A stretch of 64,000 bases of DNA, taken from Paenibacillus vini (GTDB lineage: Bacteria > Bacillota > Bacilli > Paenibacillales > Paenibacillaceae). Under the pieces are notes generated by a model. That model saw nothing but the letters and a program-made list of their open reading frames with translations. It made no database searches and was not told the origin of the DNA. The position numbers and the translations under genes were made by a program. Positions 52,534-60,048 of the stretch are shown one piece after another; the stretch's first letter is position 1, and every line of letters begins with the position of its first letter. The stretch is from assembly GCF_018403325.1 (NCBI RefSeq), contig NZ_BOSL01000003.1, forward strand, positions 124,001 through 188,000, in the 5' to 3' direction.

Positions 52534-53304
52534 ATGGAGTCGAAACAATGGTATTTGGAATATAAAATACATAAAAACCGTCCCGGTTTGCTGGGGGATA
52601 TTGCCTCTACGCTCGGGATGCTTGAAGTTAATATTTTGACGATTAACGGAGTGGAGGGGGAAACCCGCGGTCTGCTTCTGGAAAGCGATGATGACGACAA
52701 AATCGCTCTGATTGACCGGACTCTCCGCAAGGTCGACAGCATTACGGTTACCGCCCTGCGAAGCCCCCGGTTGGTCGATCTTTTGGCCGTGCGGCACGGC
52801 CGTTACATCGTTAGGGACTCCGACGACCACAAAACATTCCGTTTTACCCGGGATGAGCTTGGGTTGCTTGTTGATTTTTTGGGTGAAGTATTAAAAAGGG
52901 ACGGTCACCAGGTCATCGGCCTCAGGGGAATGCCCCGCGTGGGTAAGACGGAGTCCATTATCGCAGGGAGCGTCTGCGCGATGAAGCGATGGACCTTCGT
53001 ATCCTCGACGCTGCTCAGGCAGACGGTGCGCAGTCAACTGTCCGAGGACGAAATGAACCCGAATAACGTGTTTATCATCGACGGGATCGTGAGCACGCTT
53101 CGTTCCAATGAAAAGCACTTCCAACTGATTCGTGACTTGATGAAAATGCCTTCGACAATCGTTATTGAGCATCCGGATGTTTTTATCAAGGAATCCGAAT
53201 ATAATTATGACGATTTTGACATTATTATAGAATTGCGTAACAATCCTGACGAGCAAATCGTTAATGATACGTTCACTACAAATTATTATAGCGATGAGCT
53301 ATGA
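52534..53304 (+). CDS. ymfK: DUF3388 protein YmfK: ACT domain plus P-loop NTPase-like domain
   Basis: A 256-residue protein. Residues about 8-78 look like an ACT ligand-binding domain (KIHKNRPGLLGDIASTLGML; EVNILTINGVEG). Further on is a P-loop, GMPRVGKT near residue 131, and a hydrophobic Walker B-like strand, NNVFIIDGI, near 176. Neither a kinase nor a classical ATPase family is recognisable to me. An AGAGAAGGTG site precedes the ATG at 52534. The gene is in the conserved ymfJ-ymfK-ymfM order. The combination suggests an NTPase controlled by a small ligand, which is inference. Confidence 0.85.
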   Translation: MESKQWYLEYKIHKNRPGLLGDIASTLGMLEVNILTINGVEGETRGLLLESDDDDKIALIDRTLRKVDSITVTALRSPRLVDLLAVRHGRYIVRDSDDHKTFRFTRDELGLLVDFLGEVLKRDGHQVIGLRGMPRVGKTESIIAGSVCAMKRWTFVSSTLLRQTVRSQLSEDEMNPNNVFIIDGIVSTLRSNEKHFQLIRDLMKMPSTIVIEHPDVFIKESEYNYDDFDIIIELRNNPDEQIVNDTFTTNYYSDEL

Positions 53305-53327
53305 ACTTAAATTTAAGATATGTAAAT

Positions 53328-53345
53328 AAATCCATACATGGATTT
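53328..53345. promoter_or_regulatory. Perfect 18-bp palindrome before the RodZ-like gene
   Basis: AAATCCAT-AC-ATGGATTT, 8-bp arms, 20 bp upstream of the ribosome binding site. It could be an operator or a short mRNA hairpin. Confidence 0.45.
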
Positions 53346-53378
53346 CATGATATTTAATAATTACAGGAGGTGATGGTC

Positions 53379-54419
53379 GTGTCGGATTTGGGCCAGCAAT
53401 TAAAGGAAGCCCGACTTGCCAGAGGCTTGTCTCTGGATGATGTTCAAGAAATGACAAAAATTCGCAAGCGGTATTTGGAAGCCATCGAGGCGGGGGATTA
53501 TAAAGTTTTACCGGGAAGTTTCTACGTGCGGGCCTTTATTAAGACATATGCCGAAGCGGTGGGTGTGGACCCGGATGAACTGCTGAACGAACATAAGCAG
53601 CATGTTCCGGATGTGGCCCCTGAACCGACGATGGAGCCTGTACTTCAGAAGCGGCGCAGTTCCAGAACGGCGGAGAGAAATTCTAAATGGTTGTCGACGA
53701 CACTGATGTGGTCGTTTGCCGTGCTGATTCTCGTAGTGATTTATATGTATTTCACGGTTTGGGGCAAAAGCGACGAGGCCAAGGACAACCAGCCTGATCA
53801 AACACCGGTGACGGACACCAGATCGGAAGGAAACGGCGGGACCGGAAACACGGGACAGAACGGGACTAATGCGGGTACAGGCAATGAGGGTACTGCCGGA
53901 AACGGTACTGCGGGCAATAACGGTACCAATGGAACCGATAACGGCAGCAACGGTACGGAAGGTAACGGTAGTACGAATACAGGTACTGACACCGGTACGG
54001 ATACCGGCGTAGGGACTGTGGTTGTCGCTCCCGACGGGAAGGAAGGAAGCACGACCAAATTTCTGGTTCAATCAGCCGGAAGCCAGCCTGTCCAGGTAGT
54101 GATCAATGCTACGGGCAAAAGCTGGGTAGAAGTCCGCAAAGGCGACAAGGGCGGAGAAAAACTGTATTTCGACAATACCACCGAGGGTGAGGTTCTCACC
54201 TATGAACTGGGACCGGAAGGCTTGTTCATTAAGTCGGGTGCGTCTTCGAATACGACGATTACCGTCGGAGACCAAGTGGTCACGGACGGGAAGAACACTT
54301 CCAAAATCCAGTTAAACCTGGGCAGTGCCGACGCAGGATCGGCTAATGGAAGCAATGGATTGGATAACAGCACAACCGATGGAACCAGCAGTGACGGTAG
54401 TGCAAATAACGCCGAATAA
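53379..54419 (+). CDS. RodZ-like helix-turn-helix membrane protein (YmfM)
   Basis: A 346-residue type-II membrane protein: cytoplasmic HTH_25 domain at residues about 1-70 (LKEARLARGLSLDDVQEMTK), a membrane helix near 112-130 (TLMWSFAVLILVVIYMYFTV), an extracellular Gly/Asn/Thr low-complexity stretch near 145-215, and a C-terminal DUF4115 beta domain (KSWVEVRKGDKGGEKLYFDN). RodZ links MreB to the elongation machinery. The GTG at 53379 is the best start, with AGGAGGTG 8 bp upstream. The neighbouring ymfK and pgsA match the Bacillus ymfM locus. Confidence 0.9.
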   Translation: MSDLGQQLKEARLARGLSLDDVQEMTKIRKRYLEAIEAGDYKVLPGSFYVRAFIKTYAEAVGVDPDELLNEHKQHVPDVAPEPTMEPVLQKRRSSRTAERNSKWLSTTLMWSFAVLILVVIYMYFTVWGKSDEAKDNQPDQTPVTDTRSEGNGGTGNTGQNGTNAGTGNEGTAGNGTAGNNGTNGTDNGSNGTEGNGSTNTGTDTGTDTGVGTVVVAPDGKEGSTTKFLVQSAGSQPVQVVINATGKSWVEVRKGDKGGEKLYFDNTTEGEVLTYELGPEGLFIKSGASSNTTITVGDQVVTDGKNTSKIQLNLGSADAGSANGSNGLDNSTTDGTSSDGSANNAE

Positions 54420-54420
54420 T

Positions 54421-54466
54421 ACGGGCGTCTTTGACCGGATAACGGTCAGGGACGTCCTTTATTTTT
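54421..54466 (+). terminator. Intrinsic terminator after the RodZ-like gene
   Basis: GGGCGTCTTTGACCG pairs with CGGTCAGGGACGTCC (a few G-U/mismatch positions), followed by a TTTATTTTTT tract. Confidence 0.7.
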
Positions 54467-54492
54467 TATTGGGAAAGCGCGTCGACTCGACT

Positions 54493-54521
54493 TTGCGAAA
54501 TCTTTTACATATAATTATGAT
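54493..54521 (+). promoter_or_regulatory. Promoter of yajQ
   Basis: TTGCGA (54493-54498), a 17-bp spacer and TATGAT (54516-54521). Confidence 0.6.
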
Positions 54522-54533
54522 ATGTGTTGAATA

Positions 54534-54558
54534 AGGTGACTTTTTGAACTACCTCTAT
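54534..54558. mobile_element. Solo end of the palindromic repeat element
   Basis: GGTGACTTTTTGAACTACCTCT matches one end of the two longer copies (ATGACTTTTTGAACAACCTCT, 3 mismatches). No second end or body follows. It lies between the yajQ promoter and its ribosome binding site, so it is transcribed into the 5' UTR. Confidence 0.7.
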
Positions 54559-54573
54559 TGGAAAGGAATGTGA

Positions 54574-55068
54574 ATGATGGCTTCTGAAAGTTCTTTTGAC
54601 ATCGTATCGAAAATGGACATGCAGGAATTGACCAACGCGATCGACCAGACCGAGCGGGAAATTGCCAACCGGTTTGATTTTAAAGGCAGCAAAAGCGAGT
54701 TGAAGGTCGAAAAGGATGTGCTGGTGATCCTGTCCGATGACGAGTACAAGCTGAATGCGGTAATCGATATTTTACAGTCGAAAATGATCAAGCGCGGTTT
54801 GCCGATCAAAAACCTGGACTACGGAAAGGTTGAGCCGGCTTCGCTCGGCACGGTCCGTCAACGGATCAACCTGAAACAGGGAATCGATCAGGAGAACGCT
54901 AAGAAGATTAACGTGCTGATCCGGGACTCCAAGCTGAAAGTGAAGAGCCAGATCCAAGGCGATCAAATCCGCGTCACCGGCAAGAGCAGGGACGACCTGC
55001 AGCAGATTATTCAAATGCTCCGTAAAGCGGATCTTACCGTTGATTTGCAATTTACGAATATGAAATAA
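54574..55068 (+). CDS. yajQ: YajQ family nucleotide-binding protein
   Basis: A 164-residue protein of the YajQ/UPF0234 family, whose members bind nucleotides (some bind cyclic di-GMP) and RNA. It begins [20 protein letters not shown], continues [15 protein letters not shown], and has the mid segment [20 protein letters not shown] and the end [19 protein letters not shown]. Two adjacent ATG codons (54574, 54577) could start it; GGAAAGGA is 6-9 bp upstream. It is a single-gene unit with its own promoter and terminator. Confidence 0.92.
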   Translation: MMASESSFDIVSKMDMQELTNAIDQTEREIANRFDFKGSKSELKVEKDVLVILSDDEYKLNAVIDILQSKMIKRGLPIKNLDYGKVEPASLGTVRQRINLKQGIDQENAKKINVLIRDSKLKVKSQIQGDQIRVTGKSRDDLQQIIQMLRKADLTVDLQFTNMK

Positions 55069-55097
55069 GCAAGCATCCGGTCTCTCGCTGTGCCAGT

Positions 55098-55121
55098 GGC
55101 TCCGCGCGGGGCTCTTTTTTT
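55098..55121 (+). terminator. Intrinsic terminator after yajQ
   Basis: GGCTCCG-CG-CGGGGCTC forms a short GC stem (one G-U) followed by seven T. Confidence 0.75.
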
Positions 55122-55156
55122 CAATGAACATCGATTTTTGGTTGTTATATGTGGTT

Positions 55157-55186
55157 TTGACAGTATTGTTTCGGAAATATTATACT
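55157..55186 (+). promoter_or_regulatory. Promoter of the hypothetical-pgsA-cinA operon
   Basis: TTGACA (55157-55162), an 18-bp spacer and TATACT (55181-55186), followed by a leader of about 48 bases. Confidence 0.78.
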
Positions 55187-55239
55187 TAATTAGGTTTTTA
55201 AAATGGGAGCATGGCTTATAGCAATGGGGGATCGAATTC

Positions 55240-55584
55240 ATGACAGAAATAGTGAAAGTCGTTACACTCGGGGCTTCGACTGGGGATAGGCCGATTCAAG
55301 TCAGAAACCCGATGTTTAATTATGAAGAGGGCTCGCCGCTCTTTCGGAGTACCGTCCGGTATTCGACCTACATAAAATATGATGAGGAAGAGGCCGAGGA
55401 ACGGCGTGCCGGCACGTTGATAAAGATTCAGCGTTCTTCCGCTAAAGATAACGGAAACAAGCATAGCAGGCAGGGTGTTGATAATCATGCGGCGGTCGGC
55501 AGTTTAGCCGGTATGAGGGATCTGGTCAAAGTCCGCATTACACCAGCTTGCGAGTATGATCTGTCAGGGGAGGCAATCCTATGA
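55240..55584 (+). CDS. Conserved-looking hypothetical protein before pgsA
   Basis: I do not recognise the family. The 114-residue product is hydrophilic. The first 75 residues look like beta strands (VVTLGASTGDRPIQVRNPMF) and the rest is charged and mixed. It is translated from a strong promoter and ends with ATGA overlap to pgsA, so it is a real operon member. An AATGGGGG site precedes the ATG. The context gives no specific function; a link to phospholipid synthesis would be guesswork. Confidence 0.72.
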   Translation: MTEIVKVVTLGASTGDRPIQVRNPMFNYEEGSPLFRSTVRYSTYIKYDEEEAEERRAGTLIKIQRSSAKDNGNKHSRQGVDNHAAVGSLAGMRDLVKVRITPACEYDLSGEAIL

Positions 55585-56168
55585 ATCTGCCCAATCGCAT
55601 CACGTTAGCCCGTATATTTATGATTCCGCTGATGCTTGTATTTTTGCTGTTGGATTTGGAATGGTGGTCATATGGGCTGACGCTGGGAAATTATTCGCTT
55701 CCCGTAAATCAGTTGATCGGCGCTGTTTTGTTTATTGTGGCGGCAAGTACGGACGGGATTGACGGGTACATCGCCCGCAAGCATAATCTCGTTACGAATC
55801 TGGGCAAACTGCTCGATCCTTTGGCGGATAAGCTGTTAGTTGCTGCCGTACTCATTGCGCTTGTCGCAATGGGGAAATGCGACGCCTGGATTGCGGTCAT
55901 TATCATCAGCCGGGAGTTTGCCGTGACCGGCTTGCGCGAAGTGGCGCTGCTTGAAGGCTCGGTGATCGCCGCCAGCAAATGGGGTAAGGCAAAAACCATT
56001 ACGCAAATTATCGCGATCTCAGCGCTTTTGCTGAACAATTTCCCGTTCGAATGGATACACTTCCCTTTTGATCAAATCGCAATTTGGCTGGCTGCTCTTA
56101 TTACGATTTACTCGGGAATTGACTATTTCGTAAAAAATAAGAACGTGCTTAACTTTTCAAAAATGTAA
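55581..56168 (+). CDS. pgsA: CDP-diacylglycerol--glycerol-3-phosphate phosphatidyltransferase
   Basis: Makes phosphatidylglycerol phosphate from CDP-DAG (product of CdsA, encoded earlier) and glycerol 3-phosphate. The 195-residue integral membrane protein has about four to five helices and the family signature DGIDGYIARKHN followed by GKLLDPLADKLL (DGx2ARx8Gx3Dx3D). The ATG overlaps the previous stop by 4 bp. cinA follows after 34 bp, as in Bacillus. Confidence 0.96.
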   Translation: MNLPNRITLARIFMIPLMLVFLLLDLEWWSYGLTLGNYSLPVNQLIGAVLFIVAASTDGIDGYIARKHNLVTNLGKLLDPLADKLLVAAVLIALVAMGKCDAWIAVIIISREFAVTGLREVALLEGSVIAASKWGKAKTITQIIAISALLLNNFPFEWIHFPFDQIAIWLAALITIYSGIDYFVKNKNVLNFSKM

Positions 56169-56202
56169 TACGAACGCTATCCTCCGGAAGGAGACATGAC
56201 CA

Positions 56203-57468
56203 GTGAAGGCAGAAATCATCGCAGTCGGTACCGAGCTGCTGCTCGGCCAAATCGTAAACACAAACGCACAATATTTGTCTCAGGAACTAGCTTCCATTGG
56301 GATTGACGTCTATTTTCAAACCGTGGTTGGCGATAATGTAGAACGCTTATCACAGGCCATCAAACTCGGCTCCGAGCGGGCTGATCTGCTCATATTCACC
56401 GGCGGACTAGGTCCGACTCAGGATGATCTGACCAAAGACGCCGTGGCTGCGGTGCTTGGAAGATCGCTTCATATCGACCGGATGGCTATGGACAATATCG
56501 ACCGGTTTTTCCAGGGACGCGGCGTTCCGATGACGGAAAACAACCGCCGGCAGGCTCTTGCTATTGACGGTGGGACTCCTTTGCCTAACGAGACCGGACT
56601 TGCGGTTGGCAATGCCGTCGCCGAGAACGGAAAGTTTTATATTTTGCTTCCGGGACCGCCTTCCGAGCTGAAGCCGATGTTTGAACAGCAGGCCAAGCCG
56701 TGGATTTTGCAGCATGTTTTGACGCAGGAGGAGCCGCTTTATTCCAAAATGCTTAAGTTCGCCGGCATCGGGGAGTCCGGGCTTGAGACCCGTCTGCTTG
56801 ACCTTGTAGAAAATCAATCCGATCCGACGCTTGCCCCTTACGCTAAGGAAAGCGAAGTAACGATCCGGATCTCGACCAAGGCAAAGACACAAAGCGAGGC
56901 TATGGAGAAGCTGGATAAGCTGAAAGAAGAAATCGCTTCGCGCCTGTCGGATCACCTCTATGCCGAAGAGGATGTCCCTATCGAGAAAACGATCGTCGAT
57001 ATGATGACAGAGCGGGGACTTACCGTCAGCGCGGCGGAGAGCTGCACAGGGGGGCTGCTGATGCAGTCGATTACAAGCATACCCGGCAGTGCAACTGTGT
57101 TTCTCGGCGGAATCGTCTGCTATTCCAATGCGATGAAGGAGAAGCTGCTGAACGTGCCTCATGATTTGCTGGAGGGCGAGGATGCCCCGGGTGCGGTCAG
57201 TGCGGAAACGGCCAAGGTGCTGGCCGAGCAGGTTCGCATGATTGTAGATACGGATTTCGGCTTGTCGATTACCGGGGTGGCCGGTCCAGGCTATTCTGAG
57301 CGCAAGCCGGTCGGCCTTGTATACATCGGGATCTCTCGCCGCGGCGGCGACACTGCCGTGTTCGAATTGAATTTGAAAGGGAACCGGGATACGATCCGCA
57401 TTCGTTCTGCGAAAACGGTGTTGTATCACCTCTGGAAGCAGCTTAAAACGGAAGCCGCCGAAGCCTAG
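56203..57468 (+). CDS. cinA: CinA family competence/damage-inducible protein
   Basis: CinA family members combine a molybdopterin-binding-like (MoCF) domain with an NMN deamidase domain. The 421-residue protein has the N-terminal EIIAVGTELLLGQIVNTNAQ and TGGLGPTQDDLTKDA, PGPPSELKPMFEQQ, and the C-terminal deamidase segment VSAAESCTGGLLMQSITSIP. It starts at GTG with GGAAGGAG upstream. It lies just upstream of recA, as in most Gram-positives. A strong terminator separates the two, so recA has its own promoter here. Confidence 0.94.
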   Translation: MKAEIIAVGTELLLGQIVNTNAQYLSQELASIGIDVYFQTVVGDNVERLSQAIKLGSERADLLIFTGGLGPTQDDLTKDAVAAVLGRSLHIDRMAMDNIDRFFQGRGVPMTENNRRQALAIDGGTPLPNETGLAVGNAVAENGKFYILLPGPPSELKPMFEQQAKPWILQHVLTQEEPLYSKMLKFAGIGESGLETRLLDLVENQSDPTLAPYAKESEVTIRISTKAKTQSEAMEKLDKLKEEIASRLSDHLYAEEDVPIEKTIVDMMTERGLTVSAAESCTGGLLMQSITSIPGSATVFLGGIVCYSNAMKEKLLNVPHDLLEGEDAPGAVSAETAKVLAEQVRMIVDTDFGLSITGVAGPGYSERKPVGLVYIGISRRGGDTAVFELNLKGNRDTIRIRSAKTVLYHLWKQLKTEAAEA

Positions 57469-57520
57469 AGGCGTGCCCTTGCCAGTTCTGCGGCAGCGGA
57501 GTATAATTGAACACAGCGGA

Positions 57521-57564
57521 AGAACCGCAGCAAACTGAATTGTTTTGCTGTGGTTCTTTTTTTT
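57521..57564 (+). terminator. Intrinsic terminator after cinA
   Basis: AGAACCGCAGCAAA pairs with TTTGCTGTGGTTCT (one G-U) around a short loop, followed by a long T run. Confidence 0.93.
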
Positions 57565-57618
57565 GTTGTTAGACGGAATTAAGTGGGAAAGGAGGATTTT
57601 TCAGGCTCAAAAAAATTA

Positions 57619-57632
57619 CGAATGTATGTTCG
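57619..57632. promoter_or_regulatory. LexA (DinR) SOS box upstream of recA
   Basis: CGAATGTATGTTCG matches the Gram-positive LexA box CGAACNNNNGTTCG with one mismatch (T for C in the left half). It sits 10 bp upstream of the -35. Confidence 0.8.
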
Positions 57633-57641
57633 AAAAAATGC

Positions 57642-57670
57642 TTGGCAAACGTTCCAAAACAAGGTACAAT
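57642..57670 (+). promoter_or_regulatory. Promoter of recA
   Basis: TTGGCA (57642-57647), a 17-bp spacer and TACAAT (57665-57670). Confidence 0.85.
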
Positions 57671-57719
57671 TATAAATGTAGTAATCATGTATCCAATCAT
57701 ATTTAAGGATGTGAGCTGA

Positions 57720-58781
57720 TTGTCAGATCGTAAAGCTGCGCTGGAAATGGCGCTTCGTCAAATAGAAAAACAATTCGGTAAAGGTTCGATCATGAAGCTG
57801 GGAGAATCCACGCATATGCAAGTGGAGATCGTTCCCAGCGGATCGTTGGCACTAGATATCGCACTCGGTACCGGGGGACTTCCCCGCGGCCGGATCATTG
57901 AAGTATACGGACCGGAATCTTCCGGTAAAACAACGGTAGCGCTGCATGCCATCGCTGAAGTTCAGAAGATCGGTGGACAAGCCGCATTTATTGATGCGGA
58001 GCATGCGCTGGATCCTTCCTATGCAAGCAAGCTGGGCGTAAACATCGACGAACTGTTGCTGTCTCAGCCGGACACCGGCGAACAGGCTCTGGAAATCGCC
58101 GAAGCCCTCGTACGCAGTGGCGCGGTGGATGTCATCGTTATCGACTCCGTAGCAGCTTTGGTTCCAAAAGCGGAAATCGAAGGCGAGATGGGGGATTCCC
58201 ACGTCGGTCTCCAAGCCCGTCTCATGTCCCAGGCTCTGCGTAAATTGTCTGGTGCCATCAGTAAATCCAAGACGATTGCCATCTTTATTAACCAATTGCG
58301 TGAGAAAGTCGGCGTTATGTTCGGTAATCCCGAGACTACTCCAGGCGGTCGTGCCTTGAAGTTCTATTCTACGGTTCGTCTTGACGTCCGTCGTGTAGAA
58401 ACGATCAAGATGGGGAATGATATGGTAGGTAACCGGACCCGGATTAAGGTCGTCAAGAATAAGGTTGCGCCTCCATTTAAACAGGCGGAAATCGATATTA
58501 TGTATGGTGAGGGTATCTCCAGAGAAGGCAGTATTATCGATATTGGCGCTGAGAAAGATATCGTGGATAAGAGCGGTGCCTGGTATTCCTATGCAGGGGA
58601 ACGTCTGGGACAAGGACGCGAGAATGCGAAGCAGTATCTTAAAGAGCACAAGGAAATTGCGAATGCGATTGAACAGAAGATTCGTGAAGCCAGCAACTTG
58701 ACGACTTCGGTGCCTGCTGCTTCAGCTAGCGAACTTGAAGCTGAGTCACAAGAAGAACAGGCGCTTTTCGAAGAAGAATAA
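57720..58781 (+). CDS. recA: Recombinase RecA
   Basis: RecA forms filaments on ssDNA, drives strand exchange and triggers LexA self-cleavage. The 353-residue protein starts at TTG after AAGGATGTGAG and has Walker [10 protein letters not shown] near residue 65, Walker [13 protein letters not shown] near 140, the DNA-binding loops ([35 protein letters not shown]) and an acidic C terminus. It is preceded by an SOS box and followed by a strong terminator. Confidence 0.98.
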   Translation: MSDRKAALEMALRQIEKQFGKGSIMKLGESTHMQVEIVPSGSLALDIALGTGGLPRGRIIEVYGPESSGKTTVALHAIAEVQKIGGQAAFIDAEHALDPSYASKLGVNIDELLLSQPDTGEQALEIAEALVRSGAVDVIVIDSVAALVPKAEIEGEMGDSHVGLQARLMSQALRKLSGAISKSKTIAIFINQLREKVGVMFGNPETTPGGRALKFYSTVRLDVRRVETIKMGNDMVGNRTRIKVVKNKVAPPFKQAEIDIMYGEGISREGSIIDIGAEKDIVDKSGAWYSYAGERLGQGRENAKQYLKEHKEIANAIEQKIREASNLTTSVPAASASELEAESQEEQALFEEE

Positions 58782-58796
58782 ACCGATGCTGACGAA

Positions 58797-58838
58797 GCGC
58801 TCTGTGGCCCGGGGGATCCCGGAACAGAGCGCTTTTTT
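58797..58838 (+). terminator. Intrinsic terminator after recA
   Basis: GCGCTCTG and CAGAGCGC form a perfect stem with an inner CCGGG/CCCGG pairing, followed by TTTTTT. Confidence 0.93.
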
Positions 58839-58882
58839 GATATAATCGAGATTATATGAAATGACAAAGGAGCGGAAGAAAG

Positions 58883-59734
58883 GTGGATCAACGATATGGA
58901 AGCCGCGGTAGTCGGCCGAAAGGACAACAGGGACGGAAGGATGAACCGGGCGAGATCGTGGACATTTCGGACGAAAGTTTTTGGGAGATGACCCGCGGCA
59001 CTGCCGGGGGTAATTCTTCGAACGAACTGGCGGAGGAAGGGGGCGGCGACGGGATTGACGCTTTTCCCGAGGACATCGAACTGGCCATTACCTCCGTATC
59101 GTTGCTGAAGCGTCCGAAGTTCCGGTATCGTATTTCGTTCGGGTCTTACTCATTGGAAGTTCACGAAGACGTCATGATCAAGTACAGAATGATCAAGGGC
59201 GCTGTATTTACCAAGAGCGAGTTGGAAGAGATTGTTTTTGCCGATGAACGGCAGCAGGCCTATGCCGATGCCTTGCACTATTTAAGCCGCAAGCCTCGCA
59301 CAGCCTACGAGATTACTATGCGTCTCGGTGAAAAAGGATGGGGCGAGGAGACGGCGGCCGAGGTTGTTCGCAGGTTGACGGAAGATGGTCTGGTCAATGA
59401 CGCCGCATACGCTCAGGAATGGGCCGGCCAGCGCGTTCGGGGCCGGGGGAAGGGTAAGTTATGGGTGCGTCATGAACTCCGCCAGAAAGGGGTTCCAAAG
59501 CCGTTAATCGAGGAGGCCCTTCAAACCGTCAGCGAAGATGATGAATTTGAAAGCGCCATGGAGCTGGCAGCCAAGAAGTGGCGTACTTCGACAGGAGAAC
59601 CGGCTGACCGGAAACGCAAGACAGGGTCTTTTTTAATGCGGAGAGGATACTCCGGATCCCTGGTTTCCAGAGTCATTCGCGAGTTGGGGCGGGAAGACGG
59701 ATTCAGCGATGAAGAAGAGTGGGAGAATGATTAG
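58883..59734 (+). CDS. recX: RecA regulator RecX with extended N terminus
   Basis: RecX modulates RecA filament growth. The 283-residue protein has three helical repeats (YADALHYLSRKPRTAYEITM; GLVNDAAYAQEWAGQRVRGR; and a third ending near SGSLVSRVIRELGRED). Before them lie about 60 residues of Gly/Glu/Asp/Ser-rich sequence (residues 1-58) and a beta-rich segment around 65-120 that is also found in longer Firmicute RecX. The start is GTG with AAGGAGCGG about 10 bp upstream. It is directly downstream of recA, which supports the assignment. Confidence 0.9.
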   Translation: MDQRYGSRGSRPKGQQGRKDEPGEIVDISDESFWEMTRGTAGGNSSNELAEEGGGDGIDAFPEDIELAITSVSLLKRPKFRYRISFGSYSLEVHEDVMIKYRMIKGAVFTKSELEEIVFADERQQAYADALHYLSRKPRTAYEITMRLGEKGWGEETAAEVVRRLTEDGLVNDAAYAQEWAGQRVRGRGKGKLWVRHELRQKGVPKPLIEEALQTVSEDDEFESAMELAAKKWRTSTGEPADRKRKTGSFLMRRGYSGSLVSRVIRELGREDGFSDEEEWEND

Positions 59735-60048
59735 TTTGGCAAAACGGACATTGCTTGTCATTTGCTTGACAATTTCTTTCATCAAATAATAAAATGAACA
59801 TGAATCTATTTTTACTTGGGCCCTTTTTTTCCTTCCAAAATTATGGGCTCTGTGAGGATTCTCTATTTTGTAAATCATGAAGGCCAAATTTTCCGTTTGT
59901 GGCTGGAGGAAACTTTGCATCACTCACACATGGAAAGCCTTGCCTTAAACGGCCTGTAATGAATTCTTTGTATGATGATGAATGAGAAAATTTACAACTG
60001 CAAACATCCCAAGGAATGCCTTGGAGGAAACAACGGGGAGGTGAACAG
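59735..60048 (+). other. Leader and promoter region of rny
   Basis: No gene. It holds a probable promoter (TTGACA 59766-59771, 18 bp, TAAAAT 59790-59795), a 250-base leader and a small hairpin CCAAGG-AAT-GCCTTGG near 60009-60025 before the ribosome binding site. I see no recognised riboswitch. Confidence 0.6.
59766..59795 (+). promoter_or_regulatory. Promoter of rny
   Basis: TTGACA (59766-59771), an 18-bp spacer and TAAAAT (59790-59795). The transcript would have a leader of about 245 bases. Confidence 0.65.

Noticed and set aside
53860-54010. CRISPR-like or tandem repeat signal in the RodZ-like gene
   Set aside because: The near-repeats are short codon repeats of a Gly/Asn/Thr linker without spacers or regular period; no CRISPR array exists in the window.
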